Shown here piece after piece: positions 1 to 9,500 of a stretch of 22,197 bases of DNA. Each line of letters opens with the position of its first letter. Within the stretch, counting starts at the first letter, position 1. The notes beneath the pieces are model-generated. The model was not told the DNA's origin. It saw only the letters and a list, made by a program, of their open reading frames with translations, and made no database searches. A program made the position numbers and the translations under genes. The stretch spans positions 1 to 22,197 of the IMG/VR virus record IMGVR_UViG_3300036401_000302; one strand, 5' to 3'. This DNA is from a virus.

Positions 1-1
1 C

Positions 2-2560
2 GACACGGCGCAGACCGTGGCCAGCAAGCTCGAGCACTTCACCGAGGAGACACTGTGGGAGTGCGGCACGCGCGAGCCTGGCAGCGACACGATGACGCAG
101 GTCACCGACGCGTGTCTCAACGACGGCGGCGGCTGGGCCAAGATCCTGTGGGCCAGCGACCTGTGGTCCGAACGCTACGGCATCCCCGATCCCACCAAGG
201 ACTCGTCGTCGACCACGTCTGACTATCAGAACTACGACAAGCTGACCGAAGAGGCGAAGAAGCGTGCCGGCCCGCCGTTCGTATGGCAGTACGTCGATCC
301 GCGGCGCGTGTACCCGCAGTGGTCGAACGGCTACCTGTGCGAGGTGCTCGAAGTGAGCCAGATGCCGAAGCGCTCAGCCTTCCGGCGCTACCGCCTCGCC
401 GAAGACTCGCAGGGCAACATCGTGCCCGAGGAGCTCGGCCAGAGCCAGAACGCGATCGAGTCGAGCCGCAACATCCTCAGCTCGGTCACTTTTTTGGAAC
501 ATTGGGACGATACGTGGTGCTTTCCAGCGGACACGCTGGTCGAGTCAGACAGCGATCTCGTCGGCGCCTACAAACGCTGGTACGAGGGGGAACTGCTGAC
601 CATCCGCACCGCCCGCGGCTACAAGCTCTCCGGTACCCCGAATCACCCGGTAATGACCGAGCATGGTTGGGTTCCGTTGGGTCAACTCAAGCAGGGCGAC
701 CGCGTAATCAGCCGCACGTTCAGTGAGCGCGCCGCGTCGGGGAATCCAGACCCAAAGCAGCGTCAGGCCCCAATTGGTCAGGTATTTGGTCTTCTTGACC
801 GCCTGGGCGTGCGCCAACGGCGAGTGGGGTCCCCGCAAGATTTCCACGGCGACGGGCAGGATGGCGGCGTCGATGTTGTACGGACCGAACGCCTTCTGTG
901 GGACTGGGTCAAGACCGCGCTGGCGCAGCCAGTCGATCATTTCTCGCTCGCCCTCACCGATCTTCACCATCGAGCGTTCGTTGGTCAGCGCTTGCTTCAG
1001 CACGTGGGCAGGATCTCGGGTGCGACCACGCAGAGCCAGGTGCGCCGCGGTGGCCTGCGCGAGCCGTTGCTCAGGGGTGAGTCGTTCGGCTCGCAGCCGC
1101 GCCGCCTCAGCGTTGCTGCGCATCGGAATGCCCGCTCTTTCGATGCGACTGCTGATGGTCCGAATGTTGAATCCCAACGCTCTGGCGATCTCGACGCTGG
1201 ACTGTCGCAGTTCGACGTAGCGGTAGATGACATCGTCCATGTCGATCGGAAGCAGTGGCGCGGACACGTGTACAACCTCGAAACCGAAGGCCACACCTAC
1301 AGTGCGGGCGGCATTATTGTACACAATTGCAGCTACGCCATCTGCGGCCAGAACCACCAGGGCGACAAGACGGGCTACATCGTCAAACAGTTCAAGCACC
1401 GCTACCCCTTCGGCGTGCCATACGACTACGCGCCCGGGCTGACCATGAACTGGTGGCGCAACCGTAAGGTCGGCTGGGGCATCGGTCGCACCAAGTTGTG
1501 GCTGGTGCAGTACCGCCAGTACCTGCGTGCCATGCACGCCCAGTACGTGGCGAGAGACTTGCTCAGCCCACTGGTGACGTACGGCGACACGCCTGCCGCG
1601 GCGGTGATCGGCGACGACGGCCTGCCCAAAGAGACGGACCCGACGGTGCATCCTGGCGAGATCCTGAACCTGCCGCCGGGCAGGCAGCTGCAGCGCATCC
1701 AGTATCCCGACGCCGCGACGCTGGAAAAGCACATGAGCCTGATCGACCAGGCCATTCGGGATCTCGAGTCGCCCAGAGTCACCACGCTGAGCGGCATGGA
1801 GGGCGCTGGCTTTGCCATCTCACAGGTGCTCTCCTATTCGCGTACCAGGGTCGGGCCCGTTCGGCATGGGCTCGAGAGCCTGCTCAAGGGCCAGACGGAA
1901 AAGCTCTGGACGCTGATCAGGGAGCGGGCGAAGGAAAAAGTCTGGGTGTTTTCAGGCGGCGTCGACGTCGGCAGCGGGACGCAGGTCGCCGAGTTCATCG
2001 GCTTTGGCCCGAGCGACCTCGAGCGCCCGATGCGCATCAAGTGGGAAGTCCAGGCGCAGCTACCGACCGACGAGATGATCATGGCGCGCTACGCGCACGA
2101 GCGCCTCGCCGCGGGCACGTACGGCAAGGACGAGGCCGTCAGCTACCTGGGCGACAACCCCGACGAGATCCGACGCAGCATTGCCAGGGATCGTATCCGC
2201 GCCAGCCCCGCGTATGAGAAGTGGTTGGACGCGGAGGTGTTCATGGAAGCCGGCCGCGGCGACATCCTGCAGAAGGCGCAAGAGGCGGAGCAACTCGCGC
2301 TCAGCGGTCAGGTCCAGGCGGGACTCCCTCCCGGTGGCCCGCCTGGTCAGACGCCGCAGCCTGGAGTCTTTGAAGGCGGGGGACCAGGCATGGGCGGCGT
2401 GCCCGATCTGGGGGCGCTTGCCGCCGCGCCCAACGGTGCGGGTGCCGCCCCTCCCCCGTACGCGCAGGTCGTCGGCGGGACGCAACAGCCAGGCGGCACG
2501 ATGCCGGCGGGCGGTATGCCGCTCGGGCCGCAGCGACCAGCGGCACCAGGAGGTCGATAG
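2..2560 (+). CDS. Portal protein, 5' partial, interrupted by an intein
   Basis: The frame is open from base 2, so the true start lies upstream; the GTG at 17 is only an internal codon. The host protein is read from 2-517 and 1328-2560, with an in-frame intein between. I call it a portal (the dodecameric ring at the capsid vertex through which DNA enters and leaves) from the general pattern. There is a mixed alpha/beta body, a helical segment after the intein (NWWRNRKVGWGIGRTKLWLV), and a late block reading KWEVQAQLPTDEMIMARYAH followed by a YLGDNPDEI stretch. The tail is Gly/Pro-rich and probably disordered (2300-2557). Position supports this: scaffold and capsid genes lie downstream on the same strand. 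The family call is from memory of portal sequences, not from a search; another large head protein is less likely. Confidence 0.75.
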   Translation, partial: DTAQTVASKLEHFTEETLWECGTREPGSDTMTQVTDACLNDGGGWAKILWASDLWSERYGIPDPTKDSSSTTSDYQNYDKLTEEAKKRAGPPFVWQYVDPRRVYPQWSNGYLCEVLEVSQMPKRSAFRRYRLAEDSQGNIVPEELGQSQNAIESSRNILSSVTFLEHWDDTWCFPADTLVESDSDLVGAYKRWYEGELLTIRTARGYKLSGTPNHPVMTEHGWVPLGQLKQGDRVISRTFSERAASGNPDPKQRQAPIGQVFGLLDRLGVRQRRVGSPQDFHGDGQDGGVDVVRTERLLWDWVKTALAQPVDHFSLALTDLHHRAFVGQRLLQHVGRISGATTQSQVRRGGLREPLLRGESFGSQPRRLSVAAHRNARSFDATADGPNVESQRSGDLDAGLSQFDVAVDDIVHVDRKQWRGHVYNLETEGHTYSAGGIIVHNCSYAICGQNHQGDKTGYIVKQFKHRYPFGVPYDYAPGLTMNWWRNRKVGWGIGRTKLWLVQYRQYLRAMHAQYVARDLLSPLVTYGDTPAAAVIGDDGLPKETDPTVHPGEILNLPPGRQLQRIQYPDAATLEKHMSLIDQAIRDLESPRVTTLSGMEGAGFAISQVLSYSRTRVGPVRHGLESLLKGQTEKLWTLIRERAKEKVWVFSGGVDVGSGTQVAEFIGFGPSDLERPMRIKWEVQAQLPTDEMIMARYAHERLAAGTYGKDEAVSYLGDNPDEIRRSIARDRIRASPAYEKWLDAEVFMEAGRGDILQKAQEAEQLALSGQVQAGLPPGGPPGQTPQPGVFEGGGPGMGGVPDLGALAAAPNGAGAAPPPYAQVVGGTQQPGGTMPAGGMPLGPQRPAAPGGR
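518..1327 (+). other. Intein in the portal gene (270 codons, Hint-type splicing domain)
   Basis: The insert starts at Cys (codon 518-520, CFPADTLVESD, block A) and ends at VHN (1319-1327), followed by Cys as the +1 extein residue. Block B is SGTPNHPVMTEHGWVPLGQL with the Thr-x-x-His core. Blocks F and G read GHVYNLETEGHTYSAGGIIV then HN. All residues expected for class 1 splicing are present: Cys1, block B Thr and His, penultimate His, terminal Asn and Cys+1. It should therefore excise and join the portal halves at Trp-Cys. The N half ends near 715 (GDRVISRTF) and the C half starts near 1230. The roughly 170 codons between show no LAGLIDADG or HNH motif on the + strand and look like the shadow of a minus-strand gene. 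Confidence 0.93.
545..1240 (-). CDS. Putative HTH + Vsr/EDxHD-like homing endonuclease, antisense inside the intein
   Basis: This is a 231-aa minus-strand reading frame from ATG (1240-1238) to TGA (547-545), wholly inside the intein. Residues 8-42 form a helix-turn-helix (SSVEIARALGFNIRTISSRI, then ERAGIPMRS). Residues 95-165 resemble the Vsr-like/DUF559 nuclease fold: Glu96/98/100, then Gln115, YNIDAAI (Asp124), VAVEI (Glu133), His139/His144, a Lys/Thr/Lys helix and a strand LLWVWIP. This is the layout of EDxHD homing enzymes such as I-Bth0305I (family knowledge). The last ~40 residues lie opposite intein blocks A and B. Open antisense frames are common here, so openness proves nothing; the call rests on motifs and protein-like composition. 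No Shine-Dalgarno is seen before the ATG. A TACAAT on the minus strand (1321-1316) could be a -10 box, weakly. A longer start in the same frame would run into portal shadow and is rejected. Confidence 0.78.
   Translation of the reverse strand: MDDVIYRYVELRQSSVEIARALGFNIRTISSRIERAGIPMRSNAEAARLRAERLTPEQRLAQATAAHLALRGRTRDPAHVLKQALTNERSMVKIGEGEREMIDWLRQRGLDPVPQKAFGPYNIDAAILPVAVEILRGPHSPLAHAQAVKKTKYLTNWGLTLLWVWIPRRGALTERAADYAVALLELTQRNPTMLGHYRVIRGTGELVAAGGADGQQFPLVPAFVGADEIAV
2548..2553 (+). promoter_or_regulatory. Strong Shine-Dalgarno AGGAGG
   Basis: A perfect AGGAGG lies inside the last codons of the portal gene, nine bases before the ATG at 2563. It fixes the start of the following 40-aa gene and is one of the clearest ribosome sites in the window. 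Confidence 0.8.
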
Positions 2561-2562
2561 TC

Positions 2563-2685
2563 ATGGCGAAGTACACCACCAGCAAGGACGATCGCGCCGA
2601 CAAGAAGGCCGGCATCAAGCCAGGCAGCAAGCGCGACATGGCGCTGGACAAGCGCCGCGGCGTGAAGGAGCCGAAGGGCAAGTAG
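2563..2685 (+). CDS. Small basic phage protein (40 aa)
   Basis: This is a 40-residue Lys/Arg/Asp-rich protein beginning MAKYTTSKDDRADKKAGIKP and ending in VKEPKGK. It has a perfect ribosome site and starts two bases after the portal stop, so it is very likely translated. Short, highly charged proteins with a GIKPGSKRDMALD-like core occur next to portal genes in several podoviruses (recollection of the pattern, not a search). The function is not known to me. The charge suggests a nucleic-acid or capsid-interior role, which is inference. Confidence 0.8.
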   Translation: MAKYTTSKDDRADKKAGIKPGSKRDMALDKRRGVKEPKGK

Positions 2686-2728
2686 ACATGAGTCATCCCC
2701 GTTGTCGAGTGTGGCTTTCTGAGCTACT

Positions 2729-2757
2729 GCACGGTGTGCCATCTGCTGACACCGTGC
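2729..2757 (+). repeat. Perfect 9-bp inverted repeat (hairpin, 11-nt loop)
   Basis: GCACGGTGT at 2729-2737 pairs with ACACCGTGC at 2749-2757 around an 11-base loop. The bases after the stem are TTCGACGG, not a T-run, so it does not look like a rho-independent terminator. Confidence 0.7.
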
Positions 2758-2892
2758 TTCGACGGCAGGATTTTGACGGCTGCGCGTCGTGATTGGCATC
2801 AGGTGTTCTCGGTGAACCAGATTGTTCAGCGTTTACGGGCCGAGGACATGAGCGTGATCAACGCCGCTGTCTCCCAACGGTGCACGCTTAGT

Positions 2893-2909
2893 GCGGGTCG
2901 ATCACCCGC
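2893..2909 (+). repeat. Perfect 6-bp inverted repeat (hairpin, 5-nt loop)
   Basis: GCGGGT at 2893-2898 pairs with ACCCGC at 2904-2909 across a five-base loop. A weaker CTGG/CCAG pair follows directly (2909-2923). Confidence 0.55.
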
Positions 2910-2970
2910 TGGGGCAACGCCAGACGACAAGGGGCTGCGGGCCCTACCGACTGGTCGAGCCGAAGGTGAG

Positions 2971-3009
2971 GCCGGGAGCGAGACTCTGTGCGGGTGCCCG
3001 TCTCCCGGC
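2971..3009 (+). repeat. Perfect 8-bp inverted repeat just before the next gene
   Basis: GCCGGGAG at 2971-2978 pairs with CTCCCGGC at 3002-3009, enclosing 23 bases that contain a further CGGG/CCCG pair. It ends seven bases before the ATG at 3016, where no Shine-Dalgarno is visible, so folding could affect initiation there (inference). Confidence 0.6.
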
Positions 3010-3015
3010 TGAGCC

Positions 3016-3582
3016 ATGCCTACCTCACCGAAGCAGAACGAACTGCTGCAGTTGCAGTCGGAGATCACCGCGGAGGTGAACCGCGACGCGCCGGCCATTG
3101 CGCAGGGCGTCTTCGGCGACAACAAGAACCACCCGGACATGGGCCAGGTCAGCAACGCGCAGCTTGACGACCTGTACCGTCAGAAGTACCTGGCGAACGA
3201 TCGGCAATGGCTACAGGGCGAAGCACGCCGCGACCCGCAGCAGTTCCTCGACGTCGCCAAGCGCATTGGCGTGAGCATGCCGCCGCCGACGCCGCCGGGC
3301 GTGACGCCGGAGACTCAGCCGACGCTCGATCCGCAGAAGATGCTGGCGAACCTGCAGGCTAATGCTGCAGCACCCCCAGGACCACCAGTGCCAGCAGCAG
3401 CAGTGGCGCCGCCAGCAGCAGCACCAGTGCCACCCATTCAACCAGCGTTACCCGCGGCGCCTGGGGTGCCTGTTGCTGGTCCCGTTGTGGGCGCTCCTCC
3501 GGTTTCGGCACCAGCAGTGCCGCTTATTCTCGGGCCTAACGGGCAACCGCTGCCGCCGTCGATACCGGGCATAACGGGCTGA
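3016..3582 (+). CDS. Uncharacterised Pro/Ala-rich structural-operon protein (188 aa)
   Basis: This 188-residue protein has two clear parts. Residues 1-95 look folded and mainly helical (NELLQLQSEITAEVNRDAP; LDDLYRQKYLANDRQWLQGE; DPQQFLDVAKRIGVSM). Residues 95-188 are low-complexity Pro/Ala/Val with PPG, PAAP and PPI repeats, probably extended and disordered. No signal peptide or membrane segment is seen. The ATG at 3016 is the first start after an in-frame stop and has no clear Shine-Dalgarno. The stop is four bases before the GTG of the giant gene, so the two are probably coupled. It may be a minor virion or ejection-complex protein judged by place only; I do not recognise the family. Confidence 0.82.
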   Translation: MPTSPKQNELLQLQSEITAEVNRDAPAIAQGVFGDNKNHPDMGQVSNAQLDDLYRQKYLANDRQWLQGEARRDPQQFLDVAKRIGVSMPPPTPPGVTPETQPTLDPQKMLANLQANAAAPPGPPVPAAAVAPPAAAPVPPIQPALPAAPGVPVAGPVVGAPPVSAPAVPLILGPNGQPLPPSIPGITG

Positions 3583-3586
3583 CGCC

Positions 3587-6500
3587 GTGCCTGGCACGCT
3601 GCTCCTCGACGACCTGCACGACTCGATCAGCCAGCAGTTAGGCGACTACGCCTCGAGCCTGGGCAGCGCGGTGCAGGGTGCACAACAAGCTATTGCGCCC
3701 GTCCCGCTCATCCCGACGCCGCAGGCACCCGACCCGAACGCCATCCTGCAGGAGCTCCAGCAGCACGCCGCCGCGGTCGCGCAAGCCGCGCAGGAACAGG
3801 TGCAGCCCGCCGTCCAGGTGCTCGGCCAGGGTGTGGGCGGCGCGGTGACGCAGCTTGGCGGAGCGAAGGACGCGGTAACGCAGCAGTTGCTGCAACACGC
3901 CCAGGACGTCGCCAGCGGGGCGCAGGACGTCAACCAGCAGCTACAGAACCACGTTCAGACCGTGCTGGGGGCAGCGACGCCGACCACGCCGAGCGAGCCT
4001 GGCGGCGTCCAGTCACTGGCGAGACCGACTCCCTCGCCAGTGCTGGGCGCACCATCAGGTGACCAGAACGCGCCGCCTGTGCTCGGCGCGACGACCGGTG
4101 CGGTCAACCAGCCAGCGACTGCCGCGGCGACGACGGCTGCGCCGCCTGATCGGACGATGTCGTTTCAGGACTACGCTCGAGCCGCAGCGCAGCGGGCCGG
4201 TATCGACCCGAACGTGTTCACCGCGCAGATTCAGCAAGAGTCGGGCTTCAACCCGAGTGCCAGGAGTCCCGCGGGCGCGATCGGCATCGCGCAGTTCATG
4301 CCCGAGACGGCCAAGGGCGTGAACTTGGACCCGACGGACCCGTACGCCAGCCTGGACGCGGCAGCGGCGGAGGACGCCAAACGACTGCAGCAGTACGGCG
4401 GCGACTGGGGCAAGACGCTGGCGAGCTACAACGCCGGTGCTGGTGCCGTGGCGCAGTACGGCGGCATCCCGCCGTATGCCGAGACGCAGGGCTACGTCAA
4501 GACGATCATGGGCAATGCCCAGAAGGCCGCGGACGCTGCGGGCACGACGATCAGCAACGCGGTGCAGGCGGGTGCGCAGGCCGTAGGCGGTGCGGCATCG
4601 GCAGTCGGCACGGCAGCGCAACAGAAGCTCCAGGACATCAGCCAGTTCGGCGACAAGCAGCTGTCTGCTGACGAGGCGTACGCCGCGTGCGGTCCCGCGG
4701 CGGCGGTCAGGTTCGCGGAGCGCTTCGGGCGCAATCCGACGCTGCGTGAGGCGACCGACCTGGCGAAGCAGGTGGGCTGGACGTCGGGCGGTGGCATGGC
4801 CGGCATCACCAGCGAGCAGCAGCTGCTCAAGAACATGGGCGTCGATACGCACATTGTCGCGCCCGACTGGCTGGCGATCGCCAAGGAAGCGCAGACCGGC
4901 AACCCCGTTACCATCTCGACGCCTGGTCACTACTACTTCGCCGACGGCTACAACCCGGACACGGGCGCGTTTCACGTAGGACAATCGGGACTCGATCTGA
5001 AGAACGGCGCCGAGTGGATGACGCCGCAGCAGATGGAAAACCTGATGGGCAAGGCCCAGGGTGCGCTGTTCGCCGACAACCCGAACGTGCCAGCCAAGGG
5101 CGCGTCGCCGACGGCGCTGGGCGGCACGACGGGCGCGCAGAACGCGCCGATCACGATGGGCGCCAACCAACCCGCTCGAGCGCCGCTGGTGGTGGAAGAC
5201 CAGACGCCGACGCCGATCCGCGCAGCGCAGGACGTGCTCGGTGCCGCGGGCGAAGCCGCCAGTCAACTGGGTACGACTGCGCAGGACCTGCTCGCGCAGG
5301 CGCAGGAGCTCAACCGTGTGCAGCCGGGCACGGAGGCGATCAAGGCGGTCACGCCGATTCTGGGTGGTGCAGCGCAGGCAGGTGGTTCAGCGGTCAGCCA
5401 GGTCGCACAGGACGTGCAGCAGGCCGCGCAGGGCGTGCTGGGAGCGGCACAGGACGTCAATCGTCTGACGCCAGGCACCACGGCAGTCAACGCGGCAGCG
5501 CCCGTTCTAGGGGCCGCTGCGAGCGATCTCGGGGCAGGTGCGCAGCGCGCGGTCCAGGACCTGGGCGATTCGGGCGCGGCCAACGCGCTATTGCGGCAGG
5601 GTAGGACGCCGGCGGAGCAGGCAGAGTTTGAGCGGCAGCAGGGCCAGGTGCTCGGCGGCATCGCCGCGCAGGCGAACGCGCCAGCCCCGACGTTGAACGC
5701 TGGCGACGTGGCGCGCAACGTGTGGGACCTGGTGGTCAACTCGAGCCCCGGTCTGCCGGGCGTGTCGCTGCAGGACTACCAGCACGCTTCGACGGTCAAG
5801 AACGACTGGATCGAACAGAACAACCCAGCCAAGGACGTGCTGCTCCTGGGCGGGCTGACGACGATGATCGCGCAGCAGGTCACCGACCCGTACGCGCTGA
5901 CGATGTTCGGCTTCACGGGTGGTGCTGGTCGTGTAGCTGGCGAGGCCGCGGGTGAGGCAGCGACCGCGGCGACGGCGAATCGTCTGGGCCAGCAGGGCGC
6001 GGCGTTTGTTGGTCGGGTGGCGAACAAGCTGGTTGATGGCTCGATCGTGGGCGGGGTGCAGAACGCGCTGTACGCCGCGGAGCAGCCCAACGCCTCGCCC
6101 GAGTCGGTGTTTACGGCACTGTGGCAGGGCGCTGCATTGGGCTCGGCGGCAGAGGGCGGTACGGCAGCGTTGACGCCGGTGGCGCGGCGGATTGGTCAGG
6201 CCATCATCGACCAGGCGCCGCGACTGCGGCCAGCAGTAGCAGAATTCGCGCGCTCGGAGACGGGTGCTCTCGGGCGACCAGAGGATGTCAGGGGACTGGC
6301 GGCGGAGCAGGGCGGTCGCGCACCCGAAGCTGCGCCTACCGAACGACCAGCAGACAACCCCTACGACTTGCCGCGGGTCGCGCCTGAGCCGACCGCAGCG
6401 CCATTGTCAAGCGAAGAGGTGTTGTCGCACCTCGAGCAGCTCGATCAGGTGCATACCCAGAATGACGCGCGCATCGCTGACCTGCAGAATCAGGTGACGG

Positions 6501-9500
6501 CTGGCACCGCTGCACCCGAGGCGCGTGCCCAGCTGACACGACTGCAGGCGGACCAGGCGCAGATCGACGCGGCGCACACATCGATCTGGGAGCACGCTGG
6601 TTCAGGTGGTGATGTCTACGCGCGGCCTGCGACCGAAGGGGTACCGTTGTCGGGTGGAGTGGACGCCGCAACAGCGCAAGCAGCTCGAGGCGTTGCACCG
6701 GCGAATGCTGAAGCGGCAAGCGTCCGCGGCGAAGCGGTCGCAGGCGTTCCAGGTACGCCAGGCGCAGCAGAACCCGCCGCACGCGCCGAGTCCGCCCAGC
6801 CCGAACTAGGCGGATTCCGCGCTCCGGCGCAGGGCACCGTCAGTGCTGAGGACGCGCCGACCGTCGGCTCGATTGCCAGCCGATTCGGATGGAAAGGCGA
6901 CCCCGGCATCAGTCTGGAGGGGCAGGGAACGTCCGTACCAGCGGTGATCTATCGCGATGCTGACGGCATCGCGCGCGGTGGGCTCAACCTGGTTCACGAT
7001 GCGGATGGAAACCTGACGCACGTCACGGTAGCGGTTGATCCAGCTTTCCAGCGGCAGGGCATTGCCACGGCAATGTATGACGCAGCCAAAAAGGCTGGTT
7101 ATGACGTGGAGGCTGTGTCTGGCGCGAGTGGTTACACCGAGGCAGGAGCGGGATTAGCTAACGCACGTCGTGGGGTATCACCGACCGGAGCACGTCCGGA
7201 GACTTCCACGCCGCGGCGGCTCGAAGACGTGCAGAGCAACCCGCACCTCCTGCGCGAGCCAGGACCGGGCGAGACGCCGATGACGATGGACGAGCGGCTC
7301 GCGCACCAGGACACGCTCGAGCAGCGCTATCAGGCCAACACCGAACGGCTGGCGGCGATCGACGAGCAGCTCCGCAACCCGACGGCCAGGCCCGAGCGAC
7401 CGCCGTGGGCGGCAGGCTTCACCAACGACCAGGTCGCGACGATGGCGGCGAAGGTCGGACGCAGCCCCTATGAACCTCTCTGGTGGGAGAAGGCTGGTCT
7501 GGAGGCCGGCTCTGGCGAAGTGCGCGAGATGGTCAACGAGGGGGGCGTTGAGCGTGGGCGCTTTGACGCGACGCGTACGTCCACGCCTGCAGAACTGCGC
7601 GCGGAACAGCGGGCGCTGCAGCAGGATCAGTTGCATCTCGAAGCCGCGGGTGAGCAGCAGGCAACCGCGCCGGACAATGCCCGCTTCGTGCGGCCGCCAG
7701 AGCGTGCCGCGGGAGCGCTGCCGTTCGGTGAGGGCGGCGCGTCCGACCCTGGCGCGCAGTTAGCGCAAGAAGTTGTCACACGGCGTGGCACGGTCACGTC
7801 CGATCCGAACCAGGTGACGGCGACGCGCGGCGACGTTACGGGCCGCGGCATCGTCAATCCCGCGGAGGTCGTGACGGAGGCGCCGTCGGAGGCGACCAGG
7901 GCGCTGATGCCGAACCTGAACGCGATCGGTAAGGACATGCCTGAGGTCGTGGCGCAGATTCAGAAGTCGGTCGACGACAACCCGGCGTTGTGGGAGCACT
8001 ACAAACAGGGCACGATCACCTTCGACTCGCTCAAGAACGACCTGGCTGCGCGCGTGGGCATGACCAAAGAAGACTGGCTCAAGACGAAGGTCGGGCAGGC
8101 ATTCAACGACCAGGAGATGGTCGCGCTGCAGGCGGCGATGATCGAAGAGCAGGCGCGTCAGACCGATATGGCGAAGAGCATCCTGAGCAAGGGCGGCGTG
8201 GACAACCTCACGCCCGAAGAGCTCGCCTACTCGATCACCCAACTGACGCAGGCGCAGTCGCTGGCCGCGGTTGCCAAGGGTGCGGGCAGTACCGTGGCGC
8301 GTTCGTTGAACGCGCGCAAGATCAGCTTCACCCGTCAGTTAGCCAGCGACATCACCGCGCAGAACGAGCGCCGTGCGGCGCAGCGTGTGAAAGCGCAGGC
8401 CGCTCGGGTCGCGACCAGGGCCGGCGACCTGCTCGACAACGCGAAGACGCTGGATCAGCAGAAAGCGGCAGCGACCGCGGCAGCATCCCGTCCCGCAAGA
8501 CCGGGAGCGCCGCGGACGCCGCAGAACATCATCGACCAGATCGCCAACGCGTACGACGAGCTGGATCGCTACAACGCGATGAGCCTGCACGAGAAGGCGG
8601 ACGTGTTCGACAAGCTCAAAGCGCAGCGCGAAGCGGCAGCAGCAGCCCGCGCGAGCGCTGTCCGCGGTGCGCCCGAAGAGCTCCTGTCCGCGCTGAAGCA
8701 GGAGCTCAAGGCCGAACAGGACAACTTCGCCAAGCGCAAGAACACCTGGGAAACGATGGCGTTCATAGACTCCAAGGCGGCGGAGAACGCTGCTCGCGAG
8801 CGGGCTGCATTCCGCGGCGGTCTGTACATCGAGCAGCAGCGTCGCGTGGCGCAGAACGCGCTGAAGGGCGCCGATACGGAGATCAACCGCGCGTTCGACT
8901 CGGAGCTCAAGCGCCGCGGCCAGCAAAGCGCCAAGGCGCAGAAGCTGCTCGAAAGTCTGGGCGGCACGGAAGTGACGAAAGACGTACTCAAGAACTACCT
9001 GGCCGCGCTGTCCGATCCCGACCCGATGGTTGCCGCCAAGTTCCTGCAGAGCACGGCGAGCATGTCGAACTGGAAGCGGGCGACGGTCGTGCGCCTGGCC
9101 GGGCTCGTCTCGAGCCCGATCACGCAGATGGTCAACATCGGTGGCAACGTCGCGGGTGCAATGATCGAGGTGCCGACCCGCGGGCTGGTAGTCGGCATCG
9201 ACGCGCTGCGCGCCGCGGCGACCGGGGGCGAACGGCAAGCCTACGCCGGCGAGATCCTGCCGATGCTGAAGGCGTACGGCCCCGGTTTCTTGGGGCAGTG
9301 GGACAACGCGTACCGCGTGCTGAAGACGGGCTTTACGCCCGAGCAGCTTGCCGATCCGACCAGGATCCGCGGCGCGTTCTCGCGCAGCGAACTGCTGAAC
9401 GCTGGCGTTGAGGCGCCGCTGCGTCTGCTCGGCGCGGCCGACCAGTTGTTCCGCGGCGGAGCGATGGCGGCGCATTCGATGCGCGTCGCGACCAGGCAGG

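Larger units (their letters stand above)
2686..3015 (+). other. Long gap with inverted repeats; possible structured RNA or small ORF
   Basis: This is the only gap over 300 bases in an otherwise gapless operon. Its first half looks less GC-rich than the neighbouring genes. It holds three perfect inverted repeats, listed separately, the last ending seven bases before the next ATG. Two weak ORFs exist. One, ATG at 2688 to 2792 (34 aa), has nothing to recommend it. The other, GTG 2734 to TGA 3012 (92 aa), ends three bases before the next gene, has a short plausible helical segment (VNQIVQRLRAEDMSVINAAV) but then degenerates and has no ribosome site. I see no tRNA cloverleaf and no hairpin followed directly by a T-run, so no standard terminator. 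A leader RNA, processed RNA or decayed gene are all possible. Confidence 0.5.

Noticed and set aside
723-1220. 165-aa + strand frame inside the intein
   Set aside because: It is in a different frame from the intein, Arg/Ser/Ala-rich, and a shadow of the minus-strand nuclease.
1241-1732. N-terminal extension of the antisense nuclease frame
   Set aside because: It runs into portal extein DNA, has shadow-like composition and would place the start outside the mobile element. ATG at 1240 directly precedes the helix-turn-helix.
2688-2792. 34-aa ORF after the portal-adjacent small gene
   Set aside because: It has no ribosome site, motif or recognisable composition, and spans the 9-bp hairpin.
4055-5266. 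403-aa minus-strand frame opposite the transglycosylase and peptidase region
   Set aside because: The same antisense register, an Arg-rich composition and clear + strand catalytic domains make it a shadow.
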